Translations under genes and position numbers: made by a program
Shown: one piece after another, positions 1-7,927 of the stretch
Layout: every line of letters begins with the position of its first letter
How positions within the stretch are numbered: the stretch's first letter is position 1
The notes under the pieces: generated by a model
Databases searched by the model: none
What the model was told of the DNA's origin: nothing
Seen by the model: the letters and a program-made list of their open reading frames with translations, nothing else
NCBI RefSeq assembly: GCF_025751555.1
Contig: NZ_JAOWLB010000005.1
Coordinates: 62,001-126,000, forward strand
DNA length: 64,000 bases
Source: Ruegeria aquimaris
GTDB lineage: Bacteria > Pseudomonadota > Alphaproteobacteria > Rhodobacterales > Rhodobacteraceae
Direction of reading: 5' to 3'

Positions 1-177
1 GACGATCTTGCGCATCACCTTGGTGTCGTAGCCGCGTGCCTTGGCTTCGGCCATCACTTCCTTTTGTTGCTCGGCGATGTCTTTTTTCTCGGCTTCCAGC
101 CGTTCGATCCGCTCGATGAACTGGCGCAACTCGCCTGCGGCAATGTTATAGGTGGCATCTGCCTGGGGCTGATCCAT
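1..177 (-). CDS. DUF2312 / GapR-family DNA-binding protein (3' end cut by window)
   Basis: The reading frame starts MDQPQADATYNIAAGELRQF and continues with a charged helical stretch (ERIERLEAEKKDIAEQQKEV) before leaving the window after 59 residues. This pattern is typical of the short UPF0335/DUF2312 family, whose Caulobacter member GapR is a nucleoid protein that recognises overtwisted AT-rich DNA. Only the C-terminal part is missing. The N-terminal coiled-coil helix is complete. The family assignment rests on motif recognition; a role in replication or transcription is inferred from the family. Confidence 0.85.
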   Translation of the reverse strand, partial: MDQPQADATYNIAAGELRQFIERIERLEAEKKDIAEQQKEVMAEAKARGYDTKVMRKIV

Positions 178-315
178 GGTGCATTCTCCGTTGGTCCGAC
201 ACGCGCCTGCGGCATAGCCTGAGCCCGGTTCGCCTGCAAGGCGCATTTCCCCAACCTTGCACCCAATGGACCGATCGGCTAACGCGGGGCCTGAATGCTG
301 CAAGGTGGAGCGGGA

Positions 316-537
316 ATGCTGTTCGACATCATCATCTGGGCTGGCGCAAGCCTGTCGCTGGCCGGGCTGGCCGGACTGGTCTGGTGCATTCTGCGCGTGA
401 ACAAGGCCCGAAAGGCCGGGCTGAGCGACGATGATCTGCGCGCAGCGGTACAGGCGGTCTTACCCTGGAATCTGGGTGCGCTGTTTGTCTCGGTCCTTGG
501 ACTGATGATGGTAATCCTGGGAATATCGCTCGGCTGA
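316..537 (+). CDS. Small hypothetical membrane protein
   Basis: This encodes 73 residues beginning MLFDIIIWAG. Two hydrophobic segments (about residues 4-24 and 48-70) are separated by a basic/acidic loop with RVNKARKAG and SDDDLRAA, so it is probably a two-helix inner-membrane protein. I chose this ATG because AAGGTGGAG sits at ribosome-binding distance. An in-frame ATG 21 bases further upstream lacks such a site. No functional family was recognised. It is convergent with the next small gene. Confidence 0.6.
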   Translation: MLFDIIIWAGASLSLAGLAGLVWCILRVNKARKAGLSDDDLRAAVQAVLPWNLGALFVSVLGLMMVILGISLG

Positions 538-548
538 AAACAGCCCGA

Positions 549-764
549 TCAGACCGGCATGTTGTCGAAGCGCGCTTCGACCGCATCCTCGCACAGCGCA
601 GCATCAAGCTGACGCAGCCGCGACGGGAGCTTTACGCCGCGCCCGCGCATCTGATCCATGATGCGGCTGAATTGCGGCTGAACTTCAAGCCGTGTTGCAA
701 GGCCCGCCCCCGCAACCCGTCGCTCCAACATCTCGGCCACGCGAAACAGCTCTTGATCGGTCAT
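549..764 (-). CDS. Small hypothetical protein
   Basis: This encodes 71 residues starting MTDQELFRVAEMLERRV. A GGAGG sequence lies seven bases before the ATG, which decides this start over a longer upstream frame. It is helical and charged, with no signal peptide or membrane segment. No family was recognised. Its upstream region is shared divergently with the persulfide dioxygenase operon, so the FNR-like palindrome in between could serve either direction. Confidence 0.55.
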   Translation of the reverse strand: MTDQELFRVAEMLERRVAGAGLATRLEVQPQFSRIMDQMRGRGVKLPSRLRQLDAALCEDAVEARFDNMPV

Positions 765-926
765 GATTTTCCTCCCTTTTCCCTGTATCTTGCCGCCTGT
801 GTGTAACAGGGCCAAGAACTCTCCGATGTTTTCGGTCTGTCTAAGGACAGTTCCAACGAATGTGCTCATTCCCGAAGCACACCGGAGCGACTTGCCAAAG
901 TATCGCGCAAACCGGTGCCTGCCGAC

Positions 927-940
927 TTGACCCACGTCAA
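927..940. promoter_or_regulatory. FNR/CRP-family-like palindrome
   Basis: TTGACCCACGTCAA is a perfect TTGAC-N4-GTCAA inverted repeat, close to the TTGAT-N4-ATCAA consensus of FNR/FnrL and to Dnr-type sites. It lies in the divergent intergenic region, centred about 95 bases before the persulfide dioxygenase start codon. Binding is an inference from the motif only. Confidence 0.45.
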
Positions 941-973
941 ACGCGTACCGATTTGCGAAAGAGACTGAAACAG

Positions 974-1001
974 TTGCATCACATTCATCTTTACCTATAT
1001 G
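974..1001 (+). promoter_or_regulatory. Candidate sigma70 promoter of the persulfide operon
   Basis: TTGCAT and TATATG are separated by 16 bases, each matching the -35 and -10 consensus at four of six positions. A start point near 1008 would put the FNR-like palindrome at about -74, a distance compatible with class I activation. It is weak by sequence alone. Confidence 0.35.
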
Positions 1002-1028
1002 TCATGCAGAGAACCACTGGAGACGACG

Positions 1029-1892
1029 ATGACCCCCTTTGTGAAAGCTTTCTTTGATGAGGCGACCTTTACCGTGTCCTACCTGGTGCGCGAGCCGCAG
1101 GGGAAAAGCTGCGCCATCATCGACAGCGTGCTGGATTTCGATCACGCCTCGGGGCGGACGAACACCAAATCGGCGGATGCGATCATCGAATACGCCAAAG
1201 CCGAAGACCTGCGGGTGGAGTGGATTCTGGAAAGCCATGTTCACGCCGACCATTTGTCTGCCGCACCCTATCTGCAAGAAGCTTTGGGTGGGAAAATCGG
1301 TATCGGCAAGAACATCACCATCGTTCAGGACACGTTCGGAAAAGTGTTCAACGAGGGCACCGAATTCCAGCGCGACGGCAGTCAGTTCGATGCCCTGTTC
1401 CAGGACGGCGACAGTTTCCATGTCGGCCAGATGCGCGGCGATGTGCTGCATACGCCCGGCCATACCCCGGCCTGCCTGACCTATGTCATCGGCGATGCAG
1501 CGTTTGTGGGCGATACGCTGTTCATGCCCGATTTCGGAACGGCGCGCTGTGATTTTCCTGGCGGCTCTTCGGCGACCCTCTACCAGTCGATCCAGAAAAT
1601 CCTGGCCCTGCCTGACGAAACTCGCATCTTTGTCGGTCACGACTACAAGGCGCCCGGGCGGGACGAATATGCCTGGGAAACCACCGTGGGCGAACAGAAG
1701 GCGCTGAACATCCACATCGGTCAAGGCCGCAGCATCGAAGAGTTCGTACACATGCGCGACACCCGCGATGCGACCCTGGCAATGCCGCGCCTGATCCTGC
1801 CCTCTTTGCAGGTGAACATGCGCGCCGGACACATGCCGCCAGCGGACGAACAGGGTAACGTTTATCTGAAACTTCCGGTCAACAAGCTCTGA
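1029..1892 (+). CDS. Persulfide dioxygenase-like MBL-fold hydrolase (Blh/ETHE1-type)
   Basis: This is a 287-residue metallo-beta-lactamase fold protein. The metal-binding signature HVHADHLSA is present, with further ligands in HTPGHTPACLTY, DTLFMPD and VGHDY. This is the ETHE1/Blh pattern, whose members oxidise glutathione persulfide to sulfite. The start is the ATG preceded by GGAGACGACG rather than one ten codons upstream. It heads an operon with two YeeE/YedE permease halves and a rhodanese-like protein, the arrangement of bigR/blh sulfide-detoxification operons, but no BigR repressor gene is adjacent. Substrate is inferred from family and context. Confidence 0.88.
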   Translation: MTPFVKAFFDEATFTVSYLVREPQGKSCAIIDSVLDFDHASGRTNTKSADAIIEYAKAEDLRVEWILESHVHADHLSAAPYLQEALGGKIGIGKNITIVQDTFGKVFNEGTEFQRDGSQFDALFQDGDSFHVGQMRGDVLHTPGHTPACLTYVIGDAAFVGDTLFMPDFGTARCDFPGGSSATLYQSIQKILALPDETRIFVGHDYKAPGRDEYAWETTVGEQKALNIHIGQGRSIEEFVHMRDTRDATLAMPRLILPSLQVNMRAGHMPPADEQGNVYLKLPVNKL

Positions 1893-1934
1893 CCGTACCG
1901 AAACAAACAAGCGCGAACAAAAGAGACAGGGCAT

Positions 1935-2363
1935 ATGGAAACGGATTGGATATGGGGCCTCGTCGGTGGCCTGCTGATTGGCACCGGCGGCGCGGTGTAT
2001 TTGCTGGGAAATGGTCGGATCATGGGGGCCAGCGGTATTCTGGGCGGGCTGGTAGATGGGTCAGGCTGGCCCAGTTGGGTCGAGCGGCTTGTCTTTATCC
2101 TGGGTGTGGTCATCGCCCCTCTGGTCCTGTGGCCGCTCTACTCTGTCGAGATCGACACTCATTTGACTCAGGATATCTGGGTTGTGGTCATCGCCGGCCT
2201 GCTGGTGGGTGTCGGAACACGTATCGCAAACGGCTGCACGTCCGGACATGGCGTATGCGGGATCTCGCGCTTTTCGTTGCGGGGCATCGTTGCCACCGTC
2301 TTTTACATCCTTGCTGGCGGGTTGACGCTTGCCATCTTTCGTCACGTCCTTGGAGTGATCTGA
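1935..2363 (+). CDS. YeeE/YedE (DUF395) sulfur-transport family protein, first half
   Basis: This 142-residue integral membrane protein carries the diagnostic motif [11 protein letters not shown] near residue 97. Its cysteines are the signature of TsuA/YeeE-type sulfur carriers, and about four membrane helices are visible. It is half the length of fused TsuA proteins and is followed at once by a second half-size member, so the two probably form one permease like PmpA/PmpB. The stop codon overlaps the next start (TGATG). A role in moving sulfur compounds across the inner membrane fits the persulfide dioxygenase upstream. Confidence 0.85.
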   Translation: METDWIWGLVGGLLIGTGGAVYLLGNGRIMGASGILGGLVDGSGWPSWVERLVFILGVVIAPLVLWPLYSVEIDTHLTQDIWVVVIAGLLVGVGTRIANGCTSGHGVCGISRFSLRGIVATVFYILAGGLTLAIFRHVLGVI

Positions 2364-2794
2364 TGCGTCCACTGATTTCGCTTGTTGCCGGTGCCCTGTT
2401 CGGCGGCGGACTGTTCGTTTCGGGCATGACCGATACCCGCAAAGTTCAGGGTTGGCTTGATGTGTTCGGTGACTGGGATCCGACGCTGGCCTTTGTCATG
2501 GGCGGCGCGATCCTCCCGATGTTCGTTGCCTGGCGGTTCACCAAGGGCCGCAAGCCCCTTGCCGCGGACTCTTTTCCATCATTGCCCAGACCGGAGCTTG
2601 ACCATCGCCTGATCACCGGCTCGGTGTTGTTCGGCATGGGCTGGGGGCTGGCCGGTCTCTGCCCGGGGCCGGCGCTGGCCTCCATTACCTATGGCGGCAT
2701 CGGCGGGCTGGTGTTCCTCGCCGCCATGATTACCGGAATGGCCTTCGCACCCAGAGTCGGAAGCCAACTGGACAGACTCGCGGCGACAGCATAA
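2363..2794 (+). CDS. YeeE/YedE (DUF395) sulfur-transport family protein, second half
   Basis: This encodes 143 residues starting [18 protein letters not shown]. The second family motif is seen in MGWGLAGLCPGPALAS, with one cysteine, and the SGMTDTRKVQGW loop is also typical of the PmpB-type partner. It overlaps the upstream gene by one base, indicating translational coupling, and is followed nine bases later by the rhodanese-like gene. It probably pairs with the preceding half to form a complete sulfur permease. Confidence 0.85.
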   Translation: MRPLISLVAGALFGGGLFVSGMTDTRKVQGWLDVFGDWDPTLAFVMGGAILPMFVAWRFTKGRKPLAADSFPSLPRPELDHRLITGSVLFGMGWGLAGLCPGPALASITYGGIGGLVFLAAMITGMAFAPRVGSQLDRLAATA

Positions 2795-2803
2795 GGAACG
2801 CCA

Positions 2804-3235
2804 ATGGACATTCGACCGATCACCCCCCGTTATGCAGTCTCGCCGCAGATTTCGGTCGAGGACATTCCAGCAATCGCAGCAGCGGGCTTTACCCGGATTA
2901 TCTGCAACCGGCCCGATGCCGAGGTGCCGCCCAGCCACCAGGCGGCGGCGATCGGCGCCGCGGCGCAGGCGGCTGGTCTGGAATTCGAAGTTCTCGAATT
3001 GACGCATCAAACCATGACACCCGAAAACGTCGCCCGTCAAAAAGCGCTTGCCGCTGCGGAGCAAGGGCCGGTGCTGGCTTATTGCGCCTCGGGCACCAGA
3101 TGCTCGGTCGTCTGGGCGCTGGGGCAATGTGGTGATATGAACCCGGACGAAATCCTGCAAAAGACCGCCTCGGCCGGTTATCAACTGGATGCTTTGCGCC
3201 CTCGCCTCGAGGAAATCTGCGCCGCAGGAAACTGA
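2804..3235 (+). CDS. TIGR01244/DUF442 rhodanese-like sulfurtransferase
   Basis: This encodes 143 residues in the fold of the beta-lactamase-hydrolase-like (DUF442) family, related to dual-specificity phosphatases and rhodaneses. The active-site loop CASGTRCSVVWAL, around residue 97, supplies the nucleophilic cysteine. In other species this domain is fused to the persulfide dioxygenase (Blh). Here it is a separate last gene of the same operon. The probable job is persulfide sulfur transfer to or from the dioxygenase. The phosphatase alternative is unlikely in this context. Confidence 0.82.
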   Translation: MDIRPITPRYAVSPQISVEDIPAIAAAGFTRIICNRPDAEVPPSHQAAAIGAAAQAAGLEFEVLELTHQTMTPENVARQKALAAAEQGPVLAYCASGTRCSVVWALGQCGDMNPDEILQKTASAGYQLDALRPRLEEICAAGN

Positions 3236-3250
3236 TCCGCGTCAGAGCGG

Positions 3251-4405
3251 CTAGGTTCGCTCCCCATTTTCCTCGAAATCGGCAAGACCCGCGAGTTCGC
3301 AGATCTCCGCCGCAGCTTGCTCCGGGTTCAACGCAGGAAGCGAGATGTCATAGGCTGAGAAGCGTTCCTCGGCCTCGGTATCCAGATCCTGGTAGTCATT
3401 GGCCTTGTCATGCCCCTTTCGGGGACGCTTGGTGCCCTCCTGACCATCAGGTCTTGGAGCATGTGCGGGCGCCTTCTCCCGGGTGGTGGAATGACCAGAA
3501 AACTCGCCTGGGCCAGTGTCTTGCTTTTCAAGTGCAGGCGGTTTTTCGTTCAGCCTGACCGCCCGCATCCCCCGGCATTGCCCCAGTCGGGCGACCGCCA
3601 CCGAGCGCCCCTCGATCGTAAGCATGTCGATTTTGTCCAGCTTTGGCTCGTTCAACGGTAGAAGCGACCCCGGCTGCATGTCCGCCAAGGCCGAAAGAGG
3701 GAGCTTAAACCGGCAAATCACAGCGTTCAGCTCCGCCCGAACCACGCCAAAGGATTGCTCCAGCCCCGGATTTTCGTCTTCCCTATCGCGGCCATCCTCA
3801 TCCCGGATTTCGGGCTGGTCGGGCAGGATCAAGGTAATCTGACCCTGTAGCTTTCCCCCCGCGATCTCGACCGTCAGGTCAAAAACGCGGTACTGTTCCG
3901 CCTCCAGCAGCAGCAGCAGGGCACGGCGGCCGTCGGCCCGGGCGGCATAGCTGTATCCGGCCAGACAATTGCGATCCGCAGGTATCTCGGCCAGCTCGCT
4001 CGCCCTGGGCAGAAACGCGTCCACCAACGGTGCTGCCATGGCGGCGTCTGTTTCGGTATAGGCCCGCCCGGGGCTGTCTCCGTTCAGAACCTGCCCCATG
4101 GTCTGCTGTTGCAACAAGGACGAGACACACGCGCGGTCAAAGCATATCGCCCCCAGGCCCTCCCCCAGCCCCGAAAGCAGCAGATAAAGGCGGCCTTCGG
4201 GCACGGCACGTGCTAGCTCATCCAGCTCGTAACGGGCCTGCGTCGCACCTATCACGGCCACTGCCAACCCCACTGCATCGTCCGCCGCGCGCGCGAGGGC
4301 CAGTCTTAAAGCCCGCAGAATGGATCGGGTGTCGCCTTGCCTCTCGTCACGGGCAAGCGCCAGCTTTCGTTCCAAGGTCGACCGTATTTCCGGTTGCGTA
4401 GCCAT
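3251..4405 (-). CDS. FliM/FliN-like protein with C-terminal SpoA domain
   Basis: This encodes 384 residues. A SpoA (surface presentation of antigens) domain lies near residues 224-288, with the recognisable core PLSALADMQPGSLLPLNEP and the later AVARLGQCRGMRAVRL. The N-terminal 200 residues resemble a degenerate FliM middle domain. SpoA domains build the flagellar C-ring and type III secretion cytoplasmic rings. No flagellar or secretion gene is nearby; the neighbours are a sulfur operon (convergent) and a sensor kinase on the same strand. The C-terminal tail is acidic and low-complexity. The ATG is preceded directly by an in-frame GTG that is a possible alternative start. Confidence 0.7.
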   Translation of the reverse strand: MATQPEIRSTLERKLALARDERQGDTRSILRALRLALARAADDAVGLAVAVIGATQARYELDELARAVPEGRLYLLLSGLGEGLGAICFDRACVSSLLQQQTMGQVLNGDSPGRAYTETDAAMAAPLVDAFLPRASELAEIPADRNCLAGYSYAARADGRRALLLLLEAEQYRVFDLTVEIAGGKLQGQITLILPDQPEIRDEDGRDREDENPGLEQSFGVVRAELNAVICRFKLPLSALADMQPGSLLPLNEPKLDKIDMLTIEGRSVAVARLGQCRGMRAVRLNEKPPALEKQDTGPGEFSGHSTTREKAPAHAPRPDGQEGTKRPRKGHDKANDYQDLDTEAEERFSAYDISLPALNPEQAAAEICELAGLADFEENGERT

Positions 4406-4484
4406 CACCCGATGCGTTCATTCCGCCGTTCTTGCTCCCTTCCACGTGTACCGCGCGAGGGGTTACCAAGACCTTTACCCGGGG

Positions 4485-7163
4485 TCACTGCGCAGCAATT
4501 TCCAGTCCCAGCGGCAGGCTGACGCGGAACGCGCCTCCTTCTTGCCCAGGCAGATAGGTGACATTGCCGCCAAGCCGCTGCATGATCTCGCGGCAGATTG
4601 CCAGGCCCAGACCGGCGCCGCCGGCCTTTTCAGCGCTGACGCGGGCAAATTTCTCAAACACCATCTTCTGGGAATGAAGCGGAATACCTTTGCCGTTGTC
4701 CACAAGGTCGACAACAACCTGCCCACCGACATCATGTACGGAAATGGACAATGTCGGCTCGTGTGCCTCACAGTATTTCTGGGCGTTTGCGATCAGGTTG
4801 ATGAATACCTGGGTCAACCGGTCGAGATCGGTTCGAATGGCGATACGTTCGGCCGCTCGGTTCCGCCGCAGTTTCAACGGGTTGGCAGTGCCGGTCAGCG
4901 CCGTGGAACTCGCGCGGTCAATTACGTCCACCAACATGCCCTCGGTCACATTGAGAGACACTTGGCCGTTTTCCAGGACACTGAGATCCAGCAGGTCGTT
5001 CAAAAGGCGCGTAAGCCGCATCGCCTCGTCATGGATGATCGCGGCGTAACGGGTTTTTTCCGCCACGGCCAGACCATCGGTGTCTCTCAGAATCTCGGAA
5101 AACGCCCGAATAGAGGTCATCGGCGTTCTCAACTCGTGGCTGATCTGGCTAAGAAAGGCGTCTTTCTGCAACGAAATCTGGGTCAGTTTTTCATTGGCAT
5201 CCCGCAACTTGTGCGCTGTGCGGCTCAATTCGGCCGACTTGGCCTCCAGCTGACTGGAATACTCCATCAGTTGTGCGGACTCGTCGGCCACCGCAAGCAG
5301 ATCCTCAACCGAAACCGAAGAGCCACCAACGATCTGACCAATCATCGCATGCGCCGTTGCAGCGCCGACCGAGCCCGACAGTTCCCGTTCCAGCCGCTCC
5401 AGAAATGCTGGCGTCGGTTCGGGGAAATGCGCGCGGCTGCCTTGCGCCTTTGCTTCGGCCTGAAAGAACTCCTGCGCCTCGCGCGCGCCCATGATCCGTT
5501 GCGACATGATCATGAGATCTTCGCTCTGGGCGACGGATCCGCTCCACCCGCGTGGCCCCGCCGAATGGTCGAAAACGTTTACGAACTGCGCGCCCTGCAA
5601 CCGTTCCAGTGGACTGGGAAAACTCAGAAGAGAGGCGATGCAGAAAGCTGCCGTGTTCAGTGACAAGGACCACATCACCGAATGCACCATCGGATCGAGC
5701 CCCTCGATCCCGAACAGGGCCTGCGGCCGAAGCCAGGACAAACCCCACAACCCCTCTTCGATCACCGACGGTGCAAGCACGCCCGCCCCCATTCCCGGCA
5801 GCAGCAAGGTGAAGAGCCACAAGACAAAGCCGACAGTCAGCCCAACCAGCGCGCCAGTACGGGTTGCCCCGCGCCAGAACAGCCCCCCAACCAGCGCGGG
5901 CAGGATCTGCGCGATCCCGGCAAAGGCGATCAGGCCGATCGAGGCCAGCGCCGCACCGCCGCCCGATAGGCGATAGTAGAAATACCCAAGCGCCAGAACC
6001 GCGGCGATGGAAATCCGACGCGCATAAAGCACGACGGATCGCACATCACCCGACACCGAAGCACCGCCTCCTTTGGCATTCAACCAGATCGGCATCACGA
6101 TATGGTTCGACACCATCGTCGACAGCGCCATGGCGGCAACGATCACCATGGATGTGGCCGAGGAGAAGCCACCCAGAAAGGACAGCATGGCCAGCATCTC
6201 TTGCCCCTGCGCCAAGGGAACCGTCAGAACGAAAAGGTCCGGGTTCGAGCCCCGGGGCAATATCTCGAGTCCGACCACCGCAATCGGGACGACAAAAAGA
6301 CTCATCAGCATCAGGTAAAGCGGAAATGCCCATGCGGCGGTGCGCAGGTGACGTTCGTCGTCGTTTTCCACCACCATGACCTGGAACATGCGCGGCAGAC
6401 AGACGAAGGCTGCGGCGGCAAGAAAGGTGATCGTCGCCCATCGCCCGTGATCCACTTGCCAGATACCGATCTCGGAGGCGTCTATGCGCTGGAGCGTATC
6501 GAAAACGCCACCGGCGATACCCCAGACAACAAAAACGCCCACCGCCAGCAGCGCGATCAGCTTGACCACGGCTTCGATGGCGACGGCGGTGACAACGCCG
6601 TGGTGCCGTTCGTTGGCGTCCAGGTTGCGTGTACCGAACAGAATGGCGAAAACTGCCAGCCCGGCCGCCACCCAAAACGCGCTGGACCCTTCGACATAGC
6701 TGCCGGACGGGTCGGTTTCGGCGAAAATGCTGAAACTCAGGGTGATCGACTGCAATTGCAGCGCAATATAGGGCGTCACCCCGATGACGGCGAGAATGGT
6801 CACGCAGACGGCCAGCGTGTTGGATTTCCCGTAGCGTGAGGAAATAAGGTCGGCGATCGACGTAACCCGCTGAGACCGCCCCACACGGACCAGTTTTCGC
6901 AGGCCCCACCACCATCCGATCATCACCAGTGTGGGGCCGAGATAGATCGTGACAAATTCCAACCCCGAGCGCGCGGCATATCCAACGGCCCCATAAAACG
7001 TCCAGGCCGTACAATAGATCGACAGGGACAGGGTGTAGACCAGAGGCGACCGCAACCAGGTCGACCGCCCGACCGAGGCCAGACGATCAGCGGCAAAGGC
7101 AACGCCGAAAAGCAACACCACGTAACACAGGCACACCGCGACAAGGACATTGAGCGAGGTCAT
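4485..7163 (-). CDS. Sodium:solute symporter-type sensor histidine kinase (CbrA-like)
   Basis: This is an 892-residue hybrid. Residues 1 to about 560 form a 12-13 helix SSS transporter fold starting MTSLNVLVAVCLCYVVLL, with family-typical AWTFYGAVGYAA. After a coiled linker comes HisKA with phospho-acceptor His676 in QISHELRTP, then HATPase_c with N box NLIANAQKY, G1 DNGKGIP and G2 GAGLGLAI. CbrA/PrlS-type kinases couple solute sensing or transport to phosphorylation of a regulator. The gene overlaps the upstream small membrane protein by four bases, and a response regulator heads the operon. The transported or sensed solute cannot be read from sequence. No PAS domain was noted. Confidence 0.88.
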   Translation of the reverse strand: MTSLNVLVAVCLCYVVLLFGVAFAADRLASVGRSTWLRSPLVYTLSLSIYCTAWTFYGAVGYAARSGLEFVTIYLGPTLVMIGWWWGLRKLVRVGRSQRVTSIADLISSRYGKSNTLAVCVTILAVIGVTPYIALQLQSITLSFSIFAETDPSGSYVEGSSAFWVAAGLAVFAILFGTRNLDANERHHGVVTAVAIEAVVKLIALLAVGVFVVWGIAGGVFDTLQRIDASEIGIWQVDHGRWATITFLAAAAFVCLPRMFQVMVVENDDERHLRTAAWAFPLYLMLMSLFVVPIAVVGLEILPRGSNPDLFVLTVPLAQGQEMLAMLSFLGGFSSATSMVIVAAMALSTMVSNHIVMPIWLNAKGGGASVSGDVRSVVLYARRISIAAVLALGYFYYRLSGGGAALASIGLIAFAGIAQILPALVGGLFWRGATRTGALVGLTVGFVLWLFTLLLPGMGAGVLAPSVIEEGLWGLSWLRPQALFGIEGLDPMVHSVMWSLSLNTAAFCIASLLSFPSPLERLQGAQFVNVFDHSAGPRGWSGSVAQSEDLMIMSQRIMGAREAQEFFQAEAKAQGSRAHFPEPTPAFLERLERELSGSVGAATAHAMIGQIVGGSSVSVEDLLAVADESAQLMEYSSQLEAKSAELSRTAHKLRDANEKLTQISLQKDAFLSQISHELRTPMTSIRAFSEILRDTDGLAVAEKTRYAAIIHDEAMRLTRLLNDLLDLSVLENGQVSLNVTEGMLVDVIDRASSTALTGTANPLKLRRNRAAERIAIRTDLDRLTQVFINLIANAQKYCEAHEPTLSISVHDVGGQVVVDLVDNGKGIPLHSQKMVFEKFARVSAEKAGGAGLGLAICREIMQRLGGNVTYLPGQEGGAFRVSLPLGLEIAAQ

Positions 7164-7462
7164 GCGTCCCGCTCCGGATCTTGCGGATCAGAGGGTTGCC
7201 CCCGCCGCGCGGCCACACCAAACCCGACACTGACCAGGATCAGCACCGCCCAGACACTGAACACATAGGTGATCGCAGCCGACATGCGGATCGGGTTCTC
7301 CCCGCCGGTCGGCCAGAGCAGCGGTACGGCGAACAGCGCAGCGCCCAGCAACGGTAGCAAGCGGGCAGCATCCATCAGGCGGCGCCGTCGATAGCTCTGC
7401 CTTTCCAGGAACACCGGTGGCGGCTGAACCTGGTCCTTGCCCGGCTCGCGCCTGTCGCTCAC
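7160..7462 (-). CDS. Small membrane protein coupled to the kinase
   Basis: This encodes 100 residues with a basic cytoplasmic N-terminus (VFLERQSYRRRRLMDAARL) and two hydrophobic helices (about residues 32-50 and 62-84). Start and stop each overlap the neighbouring genes by four bases, between the response regulator and the SSS kinase. Small proteins in this position recur with SSS-type kinases in Rhodobacterales, to my recollection; the function is unknown. A role as an accessory subunit or in membrane assembly of the kinase is an inference from the tight coupling. Confidence 0.7.
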   Translation of the reverse strand: MSDRREPGKDQVQPPPVFLERQSYRRRRLMDAARLLPLLGAALFAVPLLWPTGGENPIRMSAAITYVFSVWAVLILVSVGFGVAARRGQPSDPQDPERDA

Positions 7463-7839
7463 GTTTGCGAGGCCTGGGCGTGCAGATCGCGCACAGCCGT
7501 CAGGACCTCGGCATTGGAGAAGGGTTTGGTCATGAAACGACTGACACCGGCCTTTTCAGCCATGTCGCGGTCACGCGACTGGCCGCGCGCGGTCAACATC
7601 AGCACCGGTAGATCCCGGGTATCGTCACGATCCCGCAACTCTCTGAGGATATCCATGCCGCTTTTTCCGGGCAGCATCACATCCAGAATGATGAGATCGG
7701 CCGAAGCACCGGCAATCTTTTCCACAGCATCCGTACCGTCGGCATGGGTTTCCACATGCCAGCCATCCCGAGTGAGCAGGAACCGGATCGCCTCGGCAAT
7801 GTTCGGCTCGTCCTCGATCAGCAGAACCCGTCGGCTCAT
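7459..7839 (-). CDS. Single-domain response regulator
   Basis: This 126-residue protein contains only a CheY-like receiver. The acidic pair ED9-11, phosphorylated Asp53 (in LIILDVMLPG), Thr83 and Lys105 (in FMTKPF) are all present. There is no output domain, so it acts by protein-protein contact or as a phosphate relay. It is the first gene of a three-gene operon with the small membrane protein and the SSS kinase, its probable partner. Confidence 0.9.
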   Translation of the reverse strand: MSRRVLLIEDEPNIAEAIRFLLTRDGWHVETHADGTDAVEKIAGASADLIILDVMLPGKSGMDILRELRDRDDTRDLPVLMLTARGQSRDRDMAEKAGVSRFMTKPFSNAEVLTAVRDLHAQASQT

Positions 7840-7927
7840 CCTCGCCCTGTCCTCCCCCTAAAAGGCAGGCGGGTTTGCACCCGCTCGTATATGCCGTTCC
7901 AAGATTAGCCCCGCTTCTGCGATGCTG

